10,235 nt of DNA, taken from the NCBI GenBank assembly GCA_964370625.1, contig CAYJKB010000059.1, positions 1-10,235 on the forward strand. Direction: 5' to 3'. Numbering within the stretch: position 1 is the stretch's first letter; every line of letters begins with the position of its first letter. Positions 6,411 through 10,235 of this stretch are shown here, in pieces. Position numbers and translations under genes: made by a program. The notes beneath the pieces were generated by a model. The model was not told the origin of the DNA, did not search any database, and saw only the letters and a program-made list of their open reading frames with translations. Source of the stretch: CAYJKB01 sp964370625. Its GTDB lineage: Bacteria; Bacillota; Clostridia; Oscillospirales; Butyricicoccaceae.

Positions 6411-7172
6411 TTGAGTCTTTCACAAGATATTGCTAGTGTCGCAGTGCCGAAAGGTAAAGTTGCGATATTTTGGTTAGGTCAAGCAGGGTTTTTATTTAAA
6501 ACTCATGAAGGAATTCAAATTGCTATTGACCCGTATCTTACAAATTGTGGAGAAGCTATGAGGGGTTTTAAGCGTCTATCACCGATGCTTATCTCCCCAG
6601 AGGAGCTTTCACCTAATTATTATATTGCAACTCATATCCACTTTGACCATTTCGACTTTGAAGCTATTCCAGTAATCGCTAAAAATGACAAAACTACATT
6701 TTTAGGGCCTACGACTTGTCTTGCTGAATTTGATAAATTTGGTATTGACAAAAATAGATGCAAAGAACTTTCAAGAGGAATGAAACATAAGCTTTCAGAT
6801 AATATTTCTATTACTGCAATTGTTGCAGACCATGGAGCTATGGCACCTGATGCTATTGGTATCCTGTTAGAAATTGACGGAAATGTAATCTATATAGGTG
6901 GAGATACTTGTTATAGACAAGATATATTTGATGAGGTAGCAAAACAAAACCCAAGCATTGCAATACTTTCTATAAATGGAGAGTTTGGCAATATGACAGC
7001 AGAGGAAGGCGCTAAAGCTGCTAAGCAATTAGGAGTGTCTGTTGCTATCCCTTGTCACTTTTGGACTTTCTTTCAACACAAAGGAAAACCGCATGAATTC
7101 TACGAAATTTTATCAAATGATGAAAAATGTAAACCAATTTTTATGCGACATGGTGAGAATATTGTGTTGTAA
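6411..7172 (+). CDS. Metallo-beta-lactamase-fold hydrolase, UlaG-like
   Basis: A 253-residue metal-dependent hydrolase. The signature HIHFDH (75-80), a further His141 (ADHGAM), Asp165 (GGDTCY) and His216 (IPCHFW) supply a two-metal site. Overall it resembles the UlaG group (L-ascorbate-6-phosphate lactonase and relatives), so opening a sugar-acid lactone is a reasonable guess, but the fold is used for many reactions. Start: AAAGGAG ends at 6401, so the TTG at 6402 is too close. The in-frame TTG at 6411, nine bases away, is the better start and gives MSLSQDI. Codons are less biased than in the flanking enzyme genes, and the start codon is weak, so lower expression or a later insertion into the operon is possible. 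Confidence 0.85.
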   Translation: MSLSQDIASVAVPKGKVAIFWLGQAGFLFKTHEGIQIAIDPYLTNCGEAMRGFKRLSPMLISPEELSPNYYIATHIHFDHFDFEAIPVIAKNDKTTFLGPTTCLAEFDKFGIDKNRCKELSRGMKHKLSDNISITAIVADHGAMAPDAIGILLEIDGNVIYIGGDTCYRQDIFDEVAKQNPSIAILSINGEFGNMTAEEGAKAAKQLGVSVAIPCHFWTFFQHKGKPHEFYEILSNDEKCKPIFMRHGENIVL

Positions 7173-7195
7173 AAGTCGAAAAAATATAGTATAAT
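7167..7195 (+). promoter_or_regulatory. Possible internal sigma-70-type promoter
   Basis: TTGTAA (7167-7172) overlaps the stop codon of the hydrolase gene and is followed, after 17 bases, by a perfect TATAAT (7190-7195). A start near 7202 would leave a leader of about 107 nt before the dehydrogenase gene. This 136-base gap is the longest inside the operon. The element could give sigma-54-independent expression of the last two genes; AT-rich chance is not excluded. Confidence 0.5.
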
Positions 7196-7308
7196 AAATG
7201 CGTAGGAAATATTTACTTGGTAATTGATTACTTATTTAGTTAATTTATCCATATATTAATTTAAGAGTTATCTTGTAGACATTATCCTTAAAGATTGGAG
7301 ATATTCTA

Positions 7309-8349
7309 ATGAAAGCAATGCGTATTATGGAAAAGGAAGTTATTGCACTTTCTGATATTCCAATGCCAAAATGTGCAGACGATGAAGTACTTGCGAAAAT
7401 CGAGTATGCTGGTTTCTGTGCTACTGATATAGAACTTTTAACTGGTGAAATGATTCACATTAAAAACGGTAACACTACATACCCTCTAGTGCCAGGACAT
7501 GAATGGTCAGGTACTGTTGTAGAAGTTGGTAGCAAAGTTAACGGATTTAAAGTTGGGGATAAAGTAACTTCAGACGTAAGTCTTGGTTGTGGACAATGCC
7601 CATCTTGCCGTGAAGGACGTTACAACATCTGTGTAGACCGTATGGTAGTAGGTTCATATAGAAACAAACAAGGCGTTTTTGCAGAGTACATTAATGTTCC
7701 TGCACGTCACACATATAAAATCCCTGAAAACGTATCTTTAGAAGATGCTGCTCTAGCAGAGCCAGCTGGTACATCTGAATATGCTGTTCGTCGTGCAAGA
7801 ATTCCAGCAGGTTCTGATGTTCTTGTAATCGGTGACGGTCCTATCGGACAACTAGCTGCACAACTTGCAAACATTGAGGGTGCTGGTCGTGTAATTCTTG
7901 CTGGTAGCTGGGATGAAAAACTACAAATCGCTAAAGATTGTGGTATTCAAGAAGTTATCAACTATCACAAAGATGACGTAGCTACTCGTGCTAAAGAATT
8001 ATGTGGTGGTAAAGGTCCTGCTATTGTTATCGAAACATCTGGTAACAACAAAGCACTTAACATGGCTATACAAGCTCTAGCACCTGGTGGTAGAATTGTA
8101 ATGGTTAGCTGGTATAACGGAGCTGAAGTTCCTGCTATGTTAAATGCTGCTATTGCTAAAGATGCTGAATTAATCGGTACTCTAGCTAGCCCTAACTCAT
8201 TCGGACCTGTTCTTAACTACATTGCTGCTGGTAAACTTAAAGTTAAACCATTAGTTACTCACGTTAAGAAAATCGAAGAGTTACAAGATGTTGTAGATAT
8301 GGTACGTGCTAAAAAAGAAATGCGTATCAAAGTTCTGCTTAAACCTTAA
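7309..8349 (+). CDS. Zinc-dependent medium-chain polyol dehydrogenase, IolM-like
   Basis: A 346-residue NAD(P)-dependent alcohol dehydrogenase of the sorbitol/threonine dehydrogenase type. Catalytic zinc ligands are Cys37 (GFCATD), His64-Glu65 (PGHEWSG) and Glu151 (LAEPAG). Four structural-zinc cysteines lie at 94, 97, 100 and 108. The nucleotide-binding loop is GDGPIG (175-180). GGAG at 7297-7300 sits eight bases before the ATG. Thermotoga has the same kind of enzyme (IolM, scyllo-inosose 3-dehydrogenase) beside IolN, and this gene directly precedes an IolN-like hydrolase. That makes oxidation of an inosose or related cyclic polyol the best guess. The assignment rests on neighbourhood; from sequence alone many polyols remain possible. 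Strongly biased codons suggest high expression. Confidence 0.88.
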   Translation: MKAMRIMEKEVIALSDIPMPKCADDEVLAKIEYAGFCATDIELLTGEMIHIKNGNTTYPLVPGHEWSGTVVEVGSKVNGFKVGDKVTSDVSLGCGQCPSCREGRYNICVDRMVVGSYRNKQGVFAEYINVPARHTYKIPENVSLEDAALAEPAGTSEYAVRRARIPAGSDVLVIGDGPIGQLAAQLANIEGAGRVILAGSWDEKLQIAKDCGIQEVINYHKDDVATRAKELCGGKGPAIVIETSGNNKALNMAIQALAPGGRIVMVSWYNGAEVPAMLNAAIAKDAELIGTLASPNSFGPVLNYIAAGKLKVKPLVTHVKKIEELQDVVDMVRAKKEMRIKVLLKP

Positions 8350-8350
8350 T

Positions 8351-8377
8351 TATGAAATGAGATAATTCTCGTTCATA
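8351..8377 (+). other. Intercistronic stem-loop
   Basis: TATGAA (8351-8356) and GAGA (8359-8362) pair with TTCATA (8372-8377) and TCTC (8367-8370) around a TAAT loop, with a small internal bulge. No T-run follows. Its place between two highly expressed genes suits an mRNA-stability or processing element. Confidence 0.35.
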
Positions 8378-8410
8378 TATAACTATATTTTAAAAGGATG
8401 GTACACTATC

Positions 8411-9370
8411 ATGGTACAAGACGTTTTTCCAAAAGCAAAAAAACAAACAAAATTTAAACTAGACAAAAGAGATTCAGTATGGTTCCACGAAAACTCAGCT
8501 CTAGTAAACGTAGCTTACGCTAAAGAAGTATGCGACGTAGCAATCCTTCCTTTAGGTGCTATCGAGCAACACGGACCTCACTGTCCTTGTGCTTCTGATA
8601 CTTACAATGCTATCGGTATCGCTGAATTAGTTGGTAAAAAATCAGGCGCAATGGTTCTTCCTTGCCCAATGTACGGCGCACATCCAAACCATCACTGGGG
8701 TATGCCTGGAACAATTCCTCTATCATACGAAACTCATATCGGTATGGTAGTTGACATCATTCGTGGTGCAGCTATGGCTGGTTTCAATAAATTCGTTATT
8801 ATCTCAGCTCATGGTCAAACTATGACTGTTCCTTGTGCTGTTCACAAACTAGGTATCGAAGGTCTATTCACAGTATCTTCAACTTGGTACGATTTCCTAC
8901 GTGATAACAAAACTATCATGGAAGATTACATGTGGCATGCTGATGAGTCTGAAACTTCAGTAGCTCTTCACCTATACCCACAATGGGTTAACATGGACCT
9001 AGTTCAAGACGGTTTCGCAACTCCAACTCTTCAATCAAAATGGAAAATGGCTCCTGGACAAGAAGCTATGCCTGGACAAATGTACCACTTCGAAGGTTCA
9101 TTCGGTCTTCCTGAAGCAGTTGACCTAGAAACTGGTGTTATCGGTAACGCTACAAAAGCTACAGCTGAAAAAGGTGAAAAAGCAGTTGAAAGAGTATCAG
9201 ATCTATATGCTGAACTTATCAAAGAACTTATGGATACTTACCCAGTTGGTATCAACCCACTAGGTTTCAGAAATCCAAACGGTTACACTGGCGTTGACCA
9301 AATCAAATACGATGAAGGTCATTCAGAAAGAGTTGACGCTCTTCGTAGAAAAGCTGGTCTTATCGACTAA
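8411..9370 (+). CDS. iolN: Creatininase-family hydrolase, probable 3-dehydro-scyllo-inosose hydrolase
   Basis: A 319-residue metal-dependent amidohydrolase-like enzyme. Creatininase landmarks: LPLGAIEQHGPHCP (46-59) with ligands Glu52 and His54, Asp63 in ASDTYN, SAHGQT (132-137; usually NGHGGN, keeping His134) and HADESETS (176-183; usually HAGE.ETS). The changed SAHGQT motif and the C-terminal extension after about residue 275 (YPVGINPLGFRNPNG) set it apart from true creatininases and MftE. Thermotoga IolN belongs to this superfamily and opens the ring of 3-dehydro-scyllo-inosose by hydrolysing a carbon-carbon bond, giving 5-dehydro-L-gluconate. The zinc dehydrogenase just upstream supports that role. 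Its isoleucine codons are nearly all ATC or ATT with no ATA, a sign of high expression. It is the last gene before the operon terminator. Substrate not proven. Confidence 0.78.
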   Translation: MVQDVFPKAKKQTKFKLDKRDSVWFHENSALVNVAYAKEVCDVAILPLGAIEQHGPHCPCASDTYNAIGIAELVGKKSGAMVLPCPMYGAHPNHHWGMPGTIPLSYETHIGMVVDIIRGAAMAGFNKFVIISAHGQTMTVPCAVHKLGIEGLFTVSSTWYDFLRDNKTIMEDYMWHADESETSVALHLYPQWVNMDLVQDGFATPTLQSKWKMAPGQEAMPGQMYHFEGSFGLPEAVDLETGVIGNATKATAEKGEKAVERVSDLYAELIKELMDTYPVGINPLGFRNPNGYTGVDQIKYDEGHSERVDALRRKAGLID

Positions 9371-9390
9371 TTTTTGCTTAATTGCATATA

Positions 9391-9421
9391 AAAACTGCAT
9401 CCGTATGGATGCAGTTTTTTT
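9391..9421 (+). terminator. Rho-independent terminator of the catabolic operon
   Basis: AAAACTGCATCC (9391-9402) and GGATGCAGTTTT (9407-9418) form a perfect 12-bp stem with a GTAT loop, running into seven T (9415-9421). It begins 20 bases after the hydrolase stop codon. The A-run on its left side means it may also act, more weakly, on transcripts from the other strand. Confidence 0.95.
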
Positions 9422-9428
9422 AATTAAT

Positions 9429-9473
9429 AAAAAACTACCTCTAAATTTAGCTATTATGCTAATTTTAGAGGTA
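9429..9473 (-). terminator. Terminator of the converging GGDEF gene, possibly bidirectional
   Basis: A 16-base inverted repeat (9436-9451 against 9458-9473) has one mismatch and a six-base loop. On the minus strand it is followed by a run of six T (complement of 9429-9434). On the plus strand ATATTTTTAT follows, so it could back up the operon terminator. It lies about 110 bases past the GGDEF stop codon; between them I see no gene. Confidence 0.75.
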
Positions 9474-9580
9474 AATATTTTTATATGGAAGTATTGCCTA
9501 CGAAGTAATCACTTTCAGGAAGCAGACAAATCATTATTATATAAAATAGATAATTTAAATTAAAGTAATAATAAACATAG

Positions 9581-10235
9581 TTAATAAAGTTTTTTTACTT
9601 TAATAGTTGGTCTGTTTTTCTTGCGAGAAACTTTTGATTGATACATTTTTTTATCAGCTAAAGCAATCAATTCATTTCTCGTCTTGGTATTTTTGCTGTT
9701 TACAAAAATAATCCCATAACTTATCGATGTGGGAAAATATAGCATATATAAATTGTTGAGTTTTTCAACAAATGAAGAAATCGATAAGCATTTTCTAAGT
9801 GGAATTTGAACATCATCATATAATCCAACAACTAAAAATTCATCGCCACCATAGCGTGACACTATATCAGTTTTAAATATAGATAAAAGTTCATTTGAAA
9901 CTTTGGTAATATAAAAATCACCTTTATCATATCCAAAATTATCATTAGCATATTTTAATCCATCAATGTCAATAAAAGAAATATAAAAATTCAAATTACG
10001 AGAAATATAGTCATCAATCGTCTCTTCAGCTATATTACGTAAATAACAACCCGTAAATGAATCATAATTTGATGCATCAGCTAATTTATTAACAATACCT
10101 TGTTGTTCCACTATTTCTGCTTCTAAATTAGAATATTGTGTTTGATTGAATAATAATTTTGATAAAACATATGCAAAAGATAAAGATAAAGCATATGCTA
10201 AAATAGAAAATACTGCAACTTTAATGAAAAAGAAT
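9581..10235 (-). CDS. Membrane-anchored diguanylate cyclase (GGDEF), partial, cut by window end
   Basis: The minus-strand frame stays open to the last base, so the GTG at 10111 is internal and the true start lies outside. The visible 217 residues begin with a hydrophobic stretch (about 1-29, e.g. VAVFSILAYALSLSFAYVL), almost certainly a transmembrane helix. A short linker leads to a GGDEF domain (about 55-210). It has DSFTGCYLRN for the usual D.LTGL.NR, FIDIDGLKYAND with metal-binding Asp, an intact GGDEF (129-133) and ADKKMYQSK near the end. The enzyme should make cyclic di-GMP from two GTP. The inhibitory RxxD site is missing: its Arg position is Phe in FKTD. It converges on the operon and shows no functional link to it. 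The sensing part, if any, is beyond the window. Confidence 0.9.
   Translation of the reverse strand, partial: FFFIKVAVFSILAYALSLSFAYVLSKLLFNQTQYSNLEAEIVEQQGIVNKLADASNYDSFTGCYLRNIAEETIDDYISRNLNFYISFIDIDGLKYANDNFGYDKGDFYITKVSNELLSIFKTDIVSRYGGDEFLVVGLYDDVQIPLRKCLSISSFVEKLNNLYMLYFPTSISYGIIFVNSKNTKTRNELIALADKKMYQSKVSRKKNRPTIKVKKLY

Noticed and set aside
9031..9222. 63-codon minus-strand frame opposite the IolN-like hydrolase gene
   Set aside because: It is fully antisense to the conserved gene, with Ser/Ala/Pro-rich shadow composition and no domain.
9294..9563. 89-codon plus-strand frame overlapping the end of the hydrolase gene
   Set aside because: It runs through two terminator hairpins, begins inside another gene and resembles no protein family.

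Overview
The window looks like chromosome of a low-GC member of the Bacillota. The DNA is AT-rich, every protein gene has a purine-rich Shine-Dalgarno sequence, and the initiator tRNA, sigma-54 and enzyme families all fit. I lean towards a gut anaerobe of the Negativicutes type (Megamonas-like), but nothing here proves the genus.

Layout. An initiator tRNA-fMet (10-86, minus strand) has its own strong promoter and diverges from a two-gene regulatory unit: a PAS-AAA+-HTH sigma-54 activator (361-1758) overlapping an rpoN gene for sigma-54 itself (1755-3116). A 543-base non-coding stretch follows. It holds inverted and direct repeats, an AT-rich hairpin, a textbook -24/-12 promoter (3510-3525) and a leader of about 124 nt that could fold as a pseudoknot next to the ribosome binding site. 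Behind that promoter lie six same-strand genes: HpcH/HpaI-type class II aldolase, D-2-hydroxyacid dehydrogenase, IolB-like isomerase, UlaG-like metallo-beta-lactamase-fold hydrolase, zinc-dependent polyol dehydrogenase and an IolN-like creatininase-family hydrolase. A strong terminator (9391-9421) closes the operon. A second hairpin (9436-9473) ends a converging membrane-anchored GGDEF gene, which is cut by the right edge of the window.

How the genes fit together. The last two genes resemble the IolM/IolN pair known from the Thermotoga inositol route: oxidation of scyllo-inosose, then hydrolytic opening of the diketone ring. With an IolB-type isomerase, a class II aldolase and a D-2-hydroxyacid dehydrogenase in the same operon, the likely theme is breakdown of a cyclitol or keto-sugar acid to three-carbon acids. 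No transporter, IolG, kinase or dehydratase is present, so the route is either completed elsewhere or differs from known inositol pathways. The notable point is regulatory: activator, sigma factor and target promoter sit together as one compact module. Substrate and pathway order are inference; family assignments rest on visible motifs.
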